From Oricola nitratireducens (lineage in GTDB: Bacteria > Pseudomonadota > Alphaproteobacteria > Rhizobiales > Rhizobiaceae): a DNA stretch of 64,000 nucleotides. The notes below the pieces were generated by a model that saw only the letters and a program-made list of their open reading frames with translations, was not told the DNA's origin and did not search any database. Within the stretch, counting starts at the first letter, position 1, and every line of letters starts with the position of its first letter. The position numbers were made by a program, and so were the translations under genes. Below, in pieces: positions 29,132-39,249 of the stretch. The DNA lies in NCBI RefSeq assembly GCF_014904745.1, contig NZ_JACZCS010000023.1:62001-126000 (forward strand), written 5' to 3'.

Positions 29132-30285
29132 TGTACAACCGCAGTGACCGCAGCGCAGTCGCCGAATGGTGGCGGACGATCGACCGCTGGTTTCTCGCGG
29201 CGTTCATCGTGCTGATCGGGTTCGGCGTCGTGTTGTCGTTTGCCGCCAGCCCCTCGGTCGCCGACCGTATCGGGCTCAACACCTATCACTTCGTCGAGCG
29301 GCACGCGCTGTTCCTCATCCCGGCGCTGGCCGTGATGATCGGGGTGTCCTTCCTCAATCCGCGGCAGATCCGGCGCTTGGCGCTTATTGTGCTTGTCATA
29401 TCGGTGGTGCTGATGATCATGGCGCTGTTCTTCGGCGTCGAGGTCAAGGGATCGCGGCGCTGGGTGCGTCTTCTCGGCCTTTCGCTGCAGCCGTCGGAAT
29501 TCATGAAACCGGCCTTCGTCATCCTGTGCGCCTGGCTGTTCGCGGAGTCGAAGCGGCGGCCGGAAATCCCCGGCAGCCTGATCGCGATGATCATGTTCGG
29601 CGCGATGGCCGCGCTGCTGGTGGCCCAGCCCGATCTCGGCCAGACCGTGCTGCTGGCGGGCACATGGGGCGCGATGTTCTTCATTGCCGGCCTGTCGTGG
29701 CTGTGGATCGTGGTTCTGGGCGGGGTCGCCGGCACGGGCATGCTGGGCGCCTATTTCGTCTTCCCGCACGTCGCCGGGCGCATCAACCGGTTCCTGACCG
29801 GGGAGGGCGACACCTACCAGGTCGATACCGGGCGCGAGGCGATCATCGGTGGCGGCTGGCTCGGAAAGGGGCCGGGCGAGGGCACCGTGAAGCGGATCCT
29901 GCCCGACAGCCACACCGATTTCGTCTTTTCCGTCCTCGCCGAGGAATACGGCATCATCCTGTGCAGCGTACTCGTCGCGGTGTTCGCCTTCATCGTCCTG
30001 CGCGGCCTACTCAAGGCGATGCGCGACCAGGACCCGTTCCAGCGTTTCGCGATCAGCGGACTGGTGATCCTGATCGGGCTGCAGTCGACCATCAACATCG
30101 CCGTGAACCTGCAGCTGATGCCGGCCAAGGGCATGACGCTGCCCTTCGTTTCCTACGGCGGGTCGTCGATGATCGCCGTGGCGCTGACGGCCGGGATGCT
30201 GCTGGCACTAACCCGGCGCAGGCCGGAAAGCCGGGCCGGGCGGGTGCAGTTCCACGCCGCATCGCGGTTCCAGCCCGCATCATAG
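29131..30285 (+). CDS. ftsW: Septal peptidoglycan polymerase FtsW
   Basis: A 384-residue SEDS-family glycosyltransferase with about ten transmembrane helices that polymerises lipid II at the septum together with FtsI. SEDS hallmarks are present: the [12 protein letters not shown] segment near residue 120, the periplasmic loop [20 protein letters not shown] near 230 and [13 protein letters not shown] near 265, including the catalytic Asp. It is coupled by a one-base overlap to murD. Confidence 0.96.
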   Translation: MYNRSDRSAVAEWWRTIDRWFLAAFIVLIGFGVVLSFAASPSVADRIGLNTYHFVERHALFLIPALAVMIGVSFLNPRQIRRLALIVLVISVVLMIMALFFGVEVKGSRRWVRLLGLSLQPSEFMKPAFVILCAWLFAESKRRPEIPGSLIAMIMFGAMAALLVAQPDLGQTVLLAGTWGAMFFIAGLSWLWIVVLGGVAGTGMLGAYFVFPHVAGRINRFLTGEGDTYQVDTGREAIIGGGWLGKGPGEGTVKRILPDSHTDFVFSVLAEEYGIILCSVLVAVFAFIVLRGLLKAMRDQDPFQRFAISGLVILIGLQSTINIAVNLQLMPAKGMTLPFVSYGGSSMIAVALTAGMLLALTRRRPESRAGRVQFHAASRFQPAS

Positions 30286-30293
30286 GCGCGCCC

Positions 30294-31412
30294 ATGACGG
30301 AGACGAAAGGCACGATTCTCATTTCCGCCGGCGGCACCGGCGGCCATCTGTTTCCGGCGGAGGCGCTGGCGCATGAGCTGAAGGCGCGCGGCTGGGATGT
30401 GCCGCTTGCGACCGACGAGCGGGCCGCGCGCTATGCCGAGCGTTTTCCCGAGGACCGGTGGCACGTCATCCAGTCGGCGACGCCGTCGGGCAAGAACCCG
30501 CTGAAGCTGATTGCCGCCGCGTGGACGCTGTTCAAGGGATTTCGCCAGTCGAGCGCGCTGCTGCGCATCCTGAAGCCGAAGGCCGTGGTCGGCTTCGGCG
30601 GCTATCCGACCGTGCCGCCGCTGGTCTCGGCGTCCGGCGCGTTCCCGACGGTCATTCACGAACAGAATGCGGTGATGGGCCGCGCCAACAAGATGCTGTC
30701 CGGCCGGGTGACCGCGATCGCCGGCGGATTCCTGAAAGCCGAAGGCCCCCTGGCCGACAGAATAGTCGAGACCGGCAATCCCGTCCGGCCGGCGGTGATC
30801 GAGGCGGCGAAGCTGCCCTATGAAAAACCGGAACGCGACGGCCTGTTGCGGCTCGCCGTTTTCGGCGGCAGCCAGGGCGCGCGGTTCTTTTCCGACTGCG
30901 TTCCCGACGCGATCGCGAAACTGCCCGCTCCGATGCGCGCCCGGCTGCGGATCACGCAGCAGGCGCGGCCGGAAGACGAGGGCCGGGTCAAGGTGCAATA
31001 TGCGGAACTGGGCGTCTCCGCCGAGGTCGCTCCGTTCTTCGACGACCTGCCGGAGCGTATCGCCATCGCTCATCTCGTGATGTCGCGGTCGGGAGCGTCC
31101 ACTGTCTCCGAGATCGCGGCGATCGGCCGGCCGGCGATCCTCGTTCCCTATCCCTATGCGCTCGACCACGACCAGGCGGCGAATGCAGCCGCGCTGGAGG
31201 CAGCGGGCGGCGCGCTGGTGCGCCGCCAGGCCGATCTCGACGCGGCGTCGCTGAGTGTGCTTCTTCTCGAGCTTCTGGAAAATCCGGACCGGCTCGAACA
31301 GATGGCCGAGGCCGCGCGCCGGGTGGGCAAGCCCAATGCCACCGCCTTGCTTGCCGATCTGGTAGAGGCTATTGCCTCGGGCCGGACCGTTGCCGCCTTC
31401 AAGGCTGGCTGA
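30294..31412 (+). CDS. murG: UDP-GlcNAc lipid I transferase MurG
   Basis: A 372-residue GT-B glycosyltransferase on the inner face of the membrane that adds GlcNAc to lipid I, giving lipid II. The N-terminal glycine loop [15 protein letters not shown] and the [11 protein letters not shown] segment are intact, as is the C-terminal [14 protein letters not shown] sugar-nucleotide site. The ATG at 30294 starts eight bases after the ftsW stop. Confidence 0.96.
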   Translation: MTETKGTILISAGGTGGHLFPAEALAHELKARGWDVPLATDERAARYAERFPEDRWHVIQSATPSGKNPLKLIAAAWTLFKGFRQSSALLRILKPKAVVGFGGYPTVPPLVSASGAFPTVIHEQNAVMGRANKMLSGRVTAIAGGFLKAEGPLADRIVETGNPVRPAVIEAAKLPYEKPERDGLLRLAVFGGSQGARFFSDCVPDAIAKLPAPMRARLRITQQARPEDEGRVKVQYAELGVSAEVAPFFDDLPERIAIAHLVMSRSGASTVSEIAAIGRPAILVPYPYALDHDQAANAAALEAAGGALVRRQADLDAASLSVLLLELLENPDRLEQMAEAARRVGKPNATALLADLVEAIASGRTVAAFKAG

Positions 31413-31438
31413 AAAAACTCATACAGGACGCAAATCCC

Positions 31439-32851
31439 ATGAAAATGCCGCAGAATATCGGCCTTGTGCATTTCGTCGGAATCGGCGGCATCGGCATGAG
31501 CGGCATCGCCGAGGTGCTGCACAATCTGGGCCACAAGGTGCAGGGATCCGACCAGGCAGACAACGCCAATGTGCAGCGCCTGCGCGCCAAGGGCATCGAG
31601 GTCTTCGTCGGCCACTCCGCCGACAATCTCGGCGACGCGGAAGTCGTCGTCGTGTCGACGGCGATCAGGCGCGACAATCCCGAACTCGTGGCGGCAAGGG
31701 AAAAGTTCCTGCCGATCGTGCGGCGCGCCGAGATGCTGGCCGAAATCATGCGCTTCCGCAACGCGGTCGCGATCGGCGGCACGCATGGCAAGACGACGAC
31801 GACATCGATGGTGGCGACGCTGCTCGACGCCGGCGGCCTCGACCCGACGGTGATCAATGGCGGCATCATCAACGCCTATGGCACCAATGCGCGCATGGGT
31901 GCGGGCGAGTGGATGGTGGTGGAGGCCGACGAAAGCGACGGCACCTTCCTGAAGCTGCCGGCCGACGTCGCCGTGGTGACCAATATCGACCCCGAACATC
32001 TCGACCACTACGGCTCCTTCGACAAGGTGCGCGAGGCGTTCGCGCAATTCGTCGAGAACGTGCCGTTCTACGGGTTCGGCGTGATGTGCATCGACCATCC
32101 GGAAGTGCAGGCGCTGGTGTCGCGCATCCACGACCGGCGGATTGTCACCTATGGCGAGAACCCGCAGGCGGATGTGCGCTTCTCCAATCACCGCATGGAC
32201 GGCGCGACGTCGGTGTTCGACGTGACCATCCGCGACCGCAAGAGCGGTGCGGTGACCGAAATCAGGGACCTGCGGCTGCCGATGCCGGGCCGCCACAACG
32301 TCGCCAATGCGACGGCGGCGATCGCGGTGGCGCATGAGCTCGGCATGGATGCCGAAAGCATCAAGCGCGGCCTGTTGTCGTTCGGCGGGGTGAAGCGGCG
32401 CTTCACGCCGACCGGGACCTGGAACGGGGTGCGGATCTTCGACGATTACGGCCACCATCCGGTCGAGATAAAGGCGGTGCTGCACGCGGCGCGGGATGCC
32501 GCTGGCGACGGGCGCGTGATCGCGGTGATGCAGCCGCATCGCTACTCGCGCCTGCATGACCTGTTCGACGATTTCGCCGCCTGCTTCAACGAGGCGGAAA
32601 CGGTGCTGGTGGCGCCGGTCTATCCGGCGGGCGAACAGCCGATCGAGGGTGTCGGCGCGGCCGAGCTCGTATCGCGGATGAAGGCCGGCGGACACCGCGA
32701 CGCGCGGCTGATCGACGGGCCGGAGGCAATCGCGCCGATCATCCGCGAGATCGCGAAACCGGGCGATTTCGTCATCTTTCTGGGCGCCGGCAACATCACG
32801 CAATGGGCCTATGCGCTGCCGAAGGAACTCGGGGGCGAAGCGGCGCCATGA
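31439..32851 (+). CDS. murC: UDP-MurNAc-L-alanine ligase MurC
   Basis: A 470-residue ligase that adds the first L-alanine to UDP-MurNAc. The opening [17 protein letters not shown] is the UDP-binding loop, the P-loop [14 protein letters not shown] lies near residue 115, and the [11 protein letters not shown] segment near 335 is the MurC signature. Its stop overlaps the murB start in ATGA. Confidence 0.97.
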   Translation: MKMPQNIGLVHFVGIGGIGMSGIAEVLHNLGHKVQGSDQADNANVQRLRAKGIEVFVGHSADNLGDAEVVVVSTAIRRDNPELVAAREKFLPIVRRAEMLAEIMRFRNAVAIGGTHGKTTTTSMVATLLDAGGLDPTVINGGIINAYGTNARMGAGEWMVVEADESDGTFLKLPADVAVVTNIDPEHLDHYGSFDKVREAFAQFVENVPFYGFGVMCIDHPEVQALVSRIHDRRIVTYGENPQADVRFSNHRMDGATSVFDVTIRDRKSGAVTEIRDLRLPMPGRHNVANATAAIAVAHELGMDAESIKRGLLSFGGVKRRFTPTGTWNGVRIFDDYGHHPVEIKAVLHAARDAAGDGRVIAVMQPHRYSRLHDLFDDFAACFNEAETVLVAPVYPAGEQPIEGVGAAELVSRMKAGGHRDARLIDGPEAIAPIIREIAKPGDFVIFLGAGNITQWAYALPKELGGEAAP

Positions 32852-33819
32852 CGGCAATCGACGGAGAGGCACTGCTGGCGCGTCTGTCGGGCAAGCTCGA
32901 CGGCATTCGCGGCCGGCTGACGCCGAACGCGCCGATGGACCAGATCACCTGGTTCCGCACCGGCGGCCCGGCGGAACTGCTGTTCCAGCCCGCCGACGAG
33001 GACGACCTGGCGGCGTTTCTCAAGGCCCTGCCCGAAGATGTTCCCGTCACCGTGGTCGGCGTCGGCTCGAACCTCCTGGTGCGCGACGGCGGCATTCCCG
33101 GCGTCGTGATCCGGCTGTCTGCCAAGGGCTTCGGCGAGGCCGAAGCGGTCTCCGACACGCAGATCCGCGCCGGCTCGGCGATCCCGGACAAGCGTCTCGC
33201 GGCGGTGGCGCTGGAGGCGGGCATCGGCGGCTTTCACTTCTATCACGGCATCCCGGGCAGCATCGGCGGGGCGCTCAGGATGAACGCCGGCGCCAACGGC
33301 GTCGAGACGCGCGAGCGCGTCGTGGAGGTCCATGCCGTCGACCGGAAGGGCAACAGGCGCACGCTTTCGAACGACGAGATGGGCTACGGCTACCGGCATT
33401 CGTCGGCGCCGAAGGACCTGATCTTCACCGGGGCGCTGTTCGAGGGGTATCGCGAGGACCGCGACACGATCAAGGCGGAGATGGATGCCGTGCAGCATCA
33501 CCGCGAGACGGTGCAGCCGATCAGGGAAAAGACCGGCGGATCGACCTTCAAGAACCCCGAAGGAACCTCGGCCTGGAAGGAAGTCGACAAGGCGGGATGC
33601 CGGGGATTGCAGATCGGCGGCGCGCAGATGAGCCCGATGCACTGCAATTTCATGATCAATATGGGCGCGGCGACAAGCCACGACCTGGAAACGCTGGGCG
33701 AGATCGTGCGCGCCCGTGTGCTGGAGAGGTCCGGCGTTCGTCTCGAATGGGAAATCAAGCGCATCGGCCTGTTCAGGCCGGGGCAGGCGGTCCAGGAATT
33801 CATGGGGCGGATGCTTTAG
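32848..33819 (+). CDS. murB: UDP-N-acetylenolpyruvoylglucosamine reductase MurB
   Basis: A 323-residue FAD-dependent reductase that completes UDP-MurNAc formation with NADPH. The FAD-binding [12 protein letters not shown] is near residue 72, and [18 protein letters not shown] near 136 and GSTFKNPEG near 230 place it in the type with the catalytic Ser in the GSTFKNP loop. The start at 32848 overlaps murC; a 15-residue extension lies inside murC. It is the last gene before the dcw cluster is interrupted. Confidence 0.96.
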   Translation: MTAIDGEALLARLSGKLDGIRGRLTPNAPMDQITWFRTGGPAELLFQPADEDDLAAFLKALPEDVPVTVVGVGSNLLVRDGGIPGVVIRLSAKGFGEAEAVSDTQIRAGSAIPDKRLAAVALEAGIGGFHFYHGIPGSIGGALRMNAGANGVETRERVVEVHAVDRKGNRRTLSNDEMGYGYRHSSAPKDLIFTGALFEGYREDRDTIKAEMDAVQHHRETVQPIREKTGGSTFKNPEGTSAWKEVDKAGCRGLQIGGAQMSPMHCNFMINMGAATSHDLETLGEIVRARVLERSGVRLEWEIKRIGLFRPGQAVQEFMGRML

Positions 33820-33845
33820 AGCCCGCCGGGTGCTTTTCGGGGCCC

Positions 33846-33879
33846 AAAACGAAAGAAGGCGGTGACCTCGGTCGCCGCC
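33846..33879 (-). terminator. Rho-independent-type terminator for a minus-strand transcript
   Basis: GGCGGTGACC (33858-33867) pairs with GGTCGCCGCC (33870-33879) with one G-U pair and a tight loop. On the minus strand the hairpin is followed by TTCTTTCGTTTT, a proper T-rich tail, whereas on the plus strand the downstream bases are not T-rich. The hairpin may still serve murB, but its polarity suggests a minus-strand RNA coming from 34.3 kb or beyond. Confidence 0.55.
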
Positions 33880-34430
33880 TCCCTGCATCTGATCGGGTTT
33901 TCCAGCTTTTATCGTCCACCCGAAAGCTTCCGACATCCACCGTCGTCCCGACCGATGTTGACCCTTCGGATTCTAACGAACCTTCCGGGCGCGCTGCCCT
34001 GGAACCCGAAAGCCCCTTCGCCGCGCTGGCGTTACGGTACAAACCGCCGTTCGCCACTTTACCGGTTGCACCAGCCGTTCATGTCCCGTTTCCGGTCCAC
34101 GCCGTATCCGGTGCGTCCCATGTTGATCGATCCGCCCGAGCATTTCCCCGCAGGGAGCCGCCAGGCTTTTCGCATGGGCTGCAGCTCGTTCCGGTCCGGG
34201 CGTCTTCTGCTGGCAGTGTCTGCCTTTCCCGGGCTGCAGTGGGATCAGTGTCGGTTCGACGGCGCGGATTGTCCAGCGACATGATCCAGTTGTCCCCGGT
34301 GTCCCCGTTGTTCACAGGCCTCTTGCAATGTTCTCTTGCGCGACGCCGCTTTCGGCACAGGTTCTGACGCTTTCGGAAATCGACATTTTCCGATTTCCGG
34401 CGCGAAATCCCTTCCGTTCGTGCGGGGGCA
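33880..34430. other. Gene-free stretch inside the dcw cluster
   Basis: About 550 bases between the murB-side terminator and the dddP start. Short open frames exist on both strands, but none has a recognisable product, a good ribosome site or the composition of the neighbouring genes. It must hold the promoter of dddP, and may encode a small RNA on the minus strand that ends at the terminator at 33846-33879. It does not match the conserved cores of tmRNA, 4.5S or 6S RNA as far as I can judge by eye. Confidence 0.5.
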
Positions 34431-35780
34431 ATGCCGATGGATGCGGTCAGACCATTCACCAGTTCCAACCGGAAGATCGATCCGTCGCGCCGGCGCGCGA
34501 CGCAATTCCTGAAGCCGGACGGTTCGCCCGACAATCCGGACCGCATCGAGATCGGGCCGACGGAACTGGCCTTTCGCGAATGGGCCGAGCTCGGCATCGC
34601 GGCGCCGAACCTGGAACGCATGCGCCAGACGCGGCTGGAACGGACCGCCGCCGAACTGCGCAGGCGCGATCTCGGCGGCGTCCTGCTGTTCGACCCGCTC
34701 AACATCCGCTACGCCTGCGACTCCTCCAACATGCATCTGTGGATCGCGCACAATCCGTCGCGCGCCGTCTTCGTCAGCGCGGACGGCTACATGGTGCTGT
34801 GGGACTACAAGCGCTGCGAGCATCTGTCGGCGCATCTGCCGCTGATCCGTGAGATCCGGTCCGGCGCGGCCATGTTCTATTTCGTCGCCGGCGACCGGGA
34901 AGACGAAATCGCGGCGGCGTTTGCGGCGGAGGTCGACGACCTGATGCGCGTGCATGCCGGGCGCAACCGGCGCATCGCCATCGACAAGATGGAACTGCAC
35001 GGGGCCTTCGCGCTGCAAAGGCTGGGGCTGGAGATCTTCAGCGGCCAGGAGGTGATGGAGCACGCGCGGCTGATCAAGAGCGAGGACGAGATCAACGCAA
35101 TGCGCTGCGCGATCGCGACCTGCGAGATCGCGATGGCGGAAATGGAAAAGGAATGCCGCCCCGGCATCGCCGAGACCGAGCTGTGGGCGATCCTGCATGC
35201 GGAAAACATCAAGCGCGGCGGGGAATGGATCGAGACGCGCATTCTGTCGTCGGGGCCGCGCACCAATCCGTGGTTCCAGGAAGCAGGCCCGCGCAAGCTG
35301 GAGGCGGGCGACCTGCTCGCCTTCGACACCGACCTGATCGGGCCCTACGGCATGTGCTGCGACATGTCGCGGACATGGTTCGTCGGCGATGGCGAACCGG
35401 GCGCCGAACAGAAGCGTATCTACCGCGATGCGCATGATCACATCATGTCGAACATGCAGCTGCTGAAACCGGGCGTCACATTTTCCGAGCTGACGCATTT
35501 GGGCAAACCGCTGCCGGAGGAATACCGGGCGCAGCGCTACGGCGTGATGGCGCATGGCGTCGGGCTCTGCGACGAGTTCCCGTCGATCTACTACCCGGAG
35601 GATTTCATCGAGGGCGCCTACGACTATGAAATCAGCCCCGGGATGGCGCTGTGCGTGGAGGCCTATTGCGGCGTCGTCGGCGGCCGCGACGGGGTCAAGC
35701 TCGAGGACCAGGTGCTGATCACGGAGACCGGTTTCGAGAACCTGTCGTCCTATCCCTTCGACGCGAAGCTGCTGGGATAG
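34431..35780 (+). CDS. dddP: DMSP lyase DddP (M24-fold)
   Basis: A 449-residue enzyme that cleaves dimethylsulfoniopropionate to dimethyl sulfide and acrylate. The fold is that of M24 metallopeptidases, but the sequence follows DddP closely: IDPSR, RIEIGPTELAF, FDPLNIRYA, ADGYMV-WDYK, then KRGGEWIETR, SSGPRTNPWFQE and LSSYPFDAKLLG. The metal ligands known for Ruegeria DddP (D295, D297, D307, H371, E406, E421, as recalled) and the catalytic D377 correspond to D299, D301, D311, H375, E410, E425 and D381, a constant shift of four. It sits between murB and ddl. An ordinary Xaa-Pro peptidase is the alternative, but the DddP-specific segments argue against it. Confidence 0.88.
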   Translation: MPMDAVRPFTSSNRKIDPSRRRATQFLKPDGSPDNPDRIEIGPTELAFREWAELGIAAPNLERMRQTRLERTAAELRRRDLGGVLLFDPLNIRYACDSSNMHLWIAHNPSRAVFVSADGYMVLWDYKRCEHLSAHLPLIREIRSGAAMFYFVAGDREDEIAAAFAAEVDDLMRVHAGRNRRIAIDKMELHGAFALQRLGLEIFSGQEVMEHARLIKSEDEINAMRCAIATCEIAMAEMEKECRPGIAETELWAILHAENIKRGGEWIETRILSSGPRTNPWFQEAGPRKLEAGDLLAFDTDLIGPYGMCCDMSRTWFVGDGEPGAEQKRIYRDAHDHIMSNMQLLKPGVTFSELTHLGKPLPEEYRAQRYGVMAHGVGLCDEFPSIYYPEDFIEGAYDYEISPGMALCVEAYCGVVGGRDGVKLEDQVLITETGFENLSSYPFDAKLLG

Positions 35781-35786
35781 GCGGGA

Positions 35787-36869
35787 TCAGGTGTCGCTGG
35801 CGATGCGATTGCGGCCGGCGTTCTTGGCTTCGTAGAGCCTGGTGTCGGCGCGTGCGATCAGAGTTTCGGAATCGTCGCCGTCGCGCAATCGCGCGATGCC
35901 GTAGGATGCGGTCAGCTTCCCGATCGGCGTCTTGCCCTGCGACAGGACCAGGTTGGTCGTCTGCAACTGGTTCATGATGTGGCGTATCAGCTTCTGCGCC
36001 TCGCCGGGACCCGTGGCCGGCAGGATGAGCGCGAACTCCTCGCCGCCATAGCGCGCGGCGAGATCGCGTCCCTTGACATTGTTTGCCAGCATCCCCGCGA
36101 AGAAGCGCAACACGTCGTCGCCGACCGGGTGGCCGTATGTGTCGTTGATGATCTTGAAATGGTCGATGTCGACCAGCACCAGGCACATCGGCGCGTTGTT
36201 GTTGCGGGATTCGCCAATCTCGCGCTGCAATTGCAGCTCGAAATAGCGCCGGTTGGCGAGATTCGTCATGGGATCGCGCATTTCCATTTCGCGCGATCTT
36301 TCCAGGCTGGTGCGCAGCTTGCGGACCTGGGCGCGGGACTCGGCGAGCGCGCTGCCGAGTTTGGCCGTCTGCGAGCGCATCTTGGCGTTTTCGGACAAAA
36401 GGATCTCGATGGCGGAACGCACCTGCGCTGGCGTCGCGCTTGCCGACAGCGAAGCGCCGGTGTGTTTCAGCGATCCGGAATAGCTGTCGCTCGATGCGAT
36501 ATGCGCCTGAACGAGTTTCGCGATCTCGTCCATTTCCCGGTCGAGATGAAAGTTGAGCGCATCCTGCCGCTTGCGCTCGCGTTCGGAGAGCGCAAGATAT
36601 TCGAGGTGGATCTGGTCAAGATCGTAGGTGCCGAGCGAGCCGTTCTTTTCGATGATCGCGTTGATCTTGCCGGCGACCTCCTCGGGCACCCCGGCCGCAT
36701 AGGAGTACCAGACTTCGTAGGTCTTGGGCACGGGCGGCGTCTGATAGGTGTCGGCGAGCAGGAGCGCCTTGCAGGCCAGGGCCTCGGCGGCCTTAAATTC
36801 GGGGCCGGGTTGCGGCGCGCCGGAAGGTTCAGGCGCCTTCTTTTGTCCGGCTCTCGCGAGTTCAAGCAT
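35787..36869 (-). CDS. GGDEF diguanylate cyclase with N-terminal helical region
   Basis: A 360-residue soluble protein. Residues 1-150 are a mostly helical domain I do not recognise, 155-195 form a coiled coil, and 198-355 a GGDEF domain with active motif GGEEF at 275-279. The inhibitory site reads KGRD rather than RxxD, so product inhibition may be lost. Cyclic-di-GMP synthesis is expected. It is convergent with dddP (six-base gap) and lies 48 bases downstream of a coiled-coil membrane protein gene on the same strand, perhaps its operon partner. Confidence 0.88.
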   Translation of the reverse strand: MLELARAGQKKAPEPSGAPQPGPEFKAAEALACKALLLADTYQTPPVPKTYEVWYSYAAGVPEEVAGKINAIIEKNGSLGTYDLDQIHLEYLALSERERKRQDALNFHLDREMDEIAKLVQAHIASSDSYSGSLKHTGASLSASATPAQVRSAIEILLSENAKMRSQTAKLGSALAESRAQVRKLRTSLERSREMEMRDPMTNLANRRYFELQLQREIGESRNNNAPMCLVLVDIDHFKIINDTYGHPVGDDVLRFFAGMLANNVKGRDLAARYGGEEFALILPATGPGEAQKLIRHIMNQLQTTNLVLSQGKTPIGKLTASYGIARLRDGDDSETLIARADTRLYEAKNAGRNRIASDT

Positions 36870-36917
36870 GTGTCCGTCCCGCCTTCATGTCCGTTCGCTC
36901 GTTTTCCGGTGGCCCGA

Positions 36918-37472
36918 TCAGGCGGCCGGTCTCTTTTCTTCGGCAATCGCCGCCTCGACGGAATTGACCGCCCAGGTGCTGATCTTTTCCTGCAACTCGG
37001 TGTTCTTCTGGCGCAATTGCTCGATCTCCGAGCCGATCTTCTCGTCCTCGGCCTTGCGAATTTCGTCGAGCTGCGCCTTGAGCGCCTCGTTTTCCGTTTT
37101 CAGCGCTTCGTATTCCGCGCCGAGATGACCGTCGATGCGGGTTTCGACCGACGCGATGCGCTGTTCGAGAAGGTCCCTGAGTTCGCCGACCGACTGTTCG
37201 GCGGCGGTGAATTTCGCCGCATGGATTTTGGCGTTCGCGAAGGCGTGGACCGATGCGGCAAGGATGAGCAGGACAAGCATCGGAACGACCGCGACCTCGA
37301 GGCTATGCGTCAGGTCGATGAAGCCGAGATCGTGCATGCCGGCGACCATGACGGCCACGGCGATGGTCGCCGCGCCGAAGCCCGCGATCTGCAGGATCGA
37401 CATCATGGCGGAACCCTGGCCGGCTCCGGCCTTCGTTTTTCCCGCAGCCTTGTCGGCCGGTTTTTTCGACAT
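36918..37472 (-). CDS. Membrane protein with C-terminal coiled coil
   Basis: A 184-residue protein of unknown family. A Lys/Ala/Gly-rich start (1-20) precedes two transmembrane helices (about 24-46 and 57-78). The rest is a long coiled coil (about 90-165) rich in Glu, Lys and Ala with leucine heptads. Both ends should be cytoplasmic. It is the upstream neighbour of the GGDEF gene at 35787, with a 48-base gap, so it may anchor or control that cyclase; this is an inference from position. Confidence 0.65.
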   Translation of the reverse strand: MSKKPADKAAGKTKAGAGQGSAMMSILQIAGFGAATIAVAVMVAGMHDLGFIDLTHSLEVAVVPMLVLLILAASVHAFANAKIHAAKFTAAEQSVGELRDLLEQRIASVETRIDGHLGAEYEALKTENEALKAQLDEIRKAEDEKIGSEIEQLRQKNTELQEKISTWAVNSVEAAIAEEKRPAA

Positions 37473-37753
37473 CTTTCAACCACCCCCGTGTTCTCGTGCC
37501 GCTTGCGGACAGTGCGCCATGCTTCGCGCGCCGCCGGAGCAGCGCGGACAGATTCAGCCAATGACAGGAAACATCCCGGTTCGAGGACCGGGCCGCCGGG
37601 CAGCGTCATGCTGCATGAAGGCGCACATTGTCGGTCCATGCTTACGCATCGGGATTTAAGAAAGCTCGAAACCATATGGTTAATCGCGCGCCAATGTTCG
37701 CGGACGGCGCGAAATGCATGGAACGGGAACGCAAAACAGGGCATAGCGCGCGC

Positions 37754-39166
37754 ATGGCGCATGGTGTCGACATCAAAACCGCTGGCGGAGAGGGTGCTTT
37801 GCCCGCAGAGGGCGGACCGGCCACGATGGGCTGGGCCGGGCATCTGCGCGCGACCCTGGCGCTCGGCGTGCCGCTTGTCGGGTCGCAAATCGGCCTGATG
37901 CTGATCAACACGACCGACACGATCATGCTCGGCTGGTATTCCGTCGAGGCGCTGGCGGCGGCCGTTCTGGCGACGCCGCTGTTCTTCACGGTGATGATTT
38001 TCGGGTCCGGCTTCAGCCAGGCCGTCATGCCGATCGCGGCGCAGGCGGAAGGCCAGGGCGACACGCGCGGCGTGCGGCGCGCGGTGCGGATGGGGCTGTG
38101 GGTGGCGATCGGCTATTCGGCGCTGGTCATGGCGCCGCTGTGGCATACCGAGAGGCTCCTGCTGGCGCTCGGGCAGGACCAGGACGTCGCGGCGTTGGCG
38201 GGCGAGTATATGCGCGTGGCGCAATGGGCGATGTTCCCGACCCTCGTCGCGCAAGGGCTGCGCGCCTTCCTGTCGTCGATCGAGCGGCCGAGGATCATCT
38301 TCTGGTCGACGGTCGCGGGCGCGCTGTTGAACGCGTTCCTGAACTGGATCCTGATCTTCGGCAACTGGGGCGCGCCCGAGATGGGCGTGCGCGGCGCGGC
38401 GCTGGCATCGCTCGGGACGACGACGCTGACGCTCGTCATTCTCGTGGCGCATGTGATGCTGGCGAAAAAGGCGTCCGAATACACGATTTTCGCCCGGTTC
38501 TGGCGCGCCGACTGGCCCGATTTGCGCGAGGTCCTGCGTCTCGGCCTGCCGATCTCGATCACCATCCTCGCCGAGGTCGGCATGTTCGTGTTTTCGTCGG
38601 TGATGATGGGCTGGCTCGGTGTCGTGGCGCTCGCCGCGCACGGGATCGCCATGCAAATAACCTCGATCGCCTTCATGGTGCCGCTCGGCCTGTCGCAGGC
38701 GGCGACGGTGCGGATCGGGCGCGCGTTCGGCCGCGGCGACGCCGTCGGGCTCAACCGGGCGGCGGCCACGGTCATGGCGGTCTGCCTGTTGTTCGCGCTG
38801 GTCAGCGCGGCCATGTTCTGGCTCATGCCGGCGCCGCTGATCTCGCTATTCCTCGACAATTCCAAGCCCGACGCGCCAGCCGTCGTGCTGTATGCGGTGC
38901 CATTGCTGATGACCGCGGCCGTGTTCTCGGTTTTCGACACCAGCCAGGTCGTCGGGGCAGGCATGCTGCGCGGCCTGCGGGATACGCGCGTGCCGATGTT
39001 GCTTGCCATCTTCAGCTATTGGGTCGTCGGCTTTCCGATGGCTTACGGGCTCGGATTCCTGGCAGGGCTGGAAGGCGTCGGTGTCTGGAGCGGCCTGGCC
39101 GTCGGTCTCTTCTTCGCGGCGGCGTCGATGAACTCGCGGTTTCTGGCGCTTCGGCCCCGCGGCTGA
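37754..39166 (+). CDS. MATE-family multidrug efflux transporter
   Basis: A 470-residue transporter with twelve predicted helices in two MatE repeats, of the NorM type, which exports cationic drugs or metabolites in exchange for Na+ or H+. The N-terminal half opens with LALGVPLVGSQIGLMLINTTDTIM and the second repeat begins near LRLGLPISITILAEVGMFVF. The start is uncertain: ATG at 37754 is used, ATG at 37718 or 37628 would add residues with no homology. It lies in the segment inserted between murB and ddl; the substrate is unknown. Confidence 0.88.
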   Translation: MAHGVDIKTAGGEGALPAEGGPATMGWAGHLRATLALGVPLVGSQIGLMLINTTDTIMLGWYSVEALAAAVLATPLFFTVMIFGSGFSQAVMPIAAQAEGQGDTRGVRRAVRMGLWVAIGYSALVMAPLWHTERLLLALGQDQDVAALAGEYMRVAQWAMFPTLVAQGLRAFLSSIERPRIIFWSTVAGALLNAFLNWILIFGNWGAPEMGVRGAALASLGTTTLTLVILVAHVMLAKKASEYTIFARFWRADWPDLREVLRLGLPISITILAEVGMFVFSSVMMGWLGVVALAAHGIAMQITSIAFMVPLGLSQAATVRIGRAFGRGDAVGLNRAAATVMAVCLLFALVSAAMFWLMPAPLISLFLDNSKPDAPAVVLYAVPLLMTAAVFSVFDTSQVVGAGMLRGLRDTRVPMLLAIFSYWVVGFPMAYGLGFLAGLEGVGVWSGLAVGLFFAAASMNSRFLALRPRG

Positions 39167-39231
39167 GCAGACCAATCCATTCCGCATCGTCTCCAATCGT
39201 TTTCCGTTTTTTTCGGCATGCACTTGCCAGC

Positions 39232-39249
39232 GAATCAAAGCTCTGATTC
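39232..39249. promoter_or_regulatory. GAATCA-N6-TGATTC dyad upstream of ddl
   Basis: A perfect six-base inverted repeat with a six-base centre, 129 bases upstream of ddl. Each arm contains a GANTC sequence, the target of the CcrM methylase in alphaproteobacteria, so methylation could affect protein binding here. ddl needs its own promoter because the cluster is interrupted upstream; TTGCCA at 39225 may be its -35 element. Confidence 0.35.

Noticed and set aside
31154-32872. Minus-strand frame of 572 codons over murG/murC
   Set aside because: It is antisense shadow coding within conserved mur genes.
33862-34284. Plus-strand 140-codon frame in the gap after murB
   Set aside because: No ribosome site, no conserved motif, and it is crossed by equally open frames on the other strand.
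33846-34430. tmRNA, 4.5S or 6S RNA in the gap after murB
   Set aside because: The conserved cores of these RNAs could not be found on either strand.
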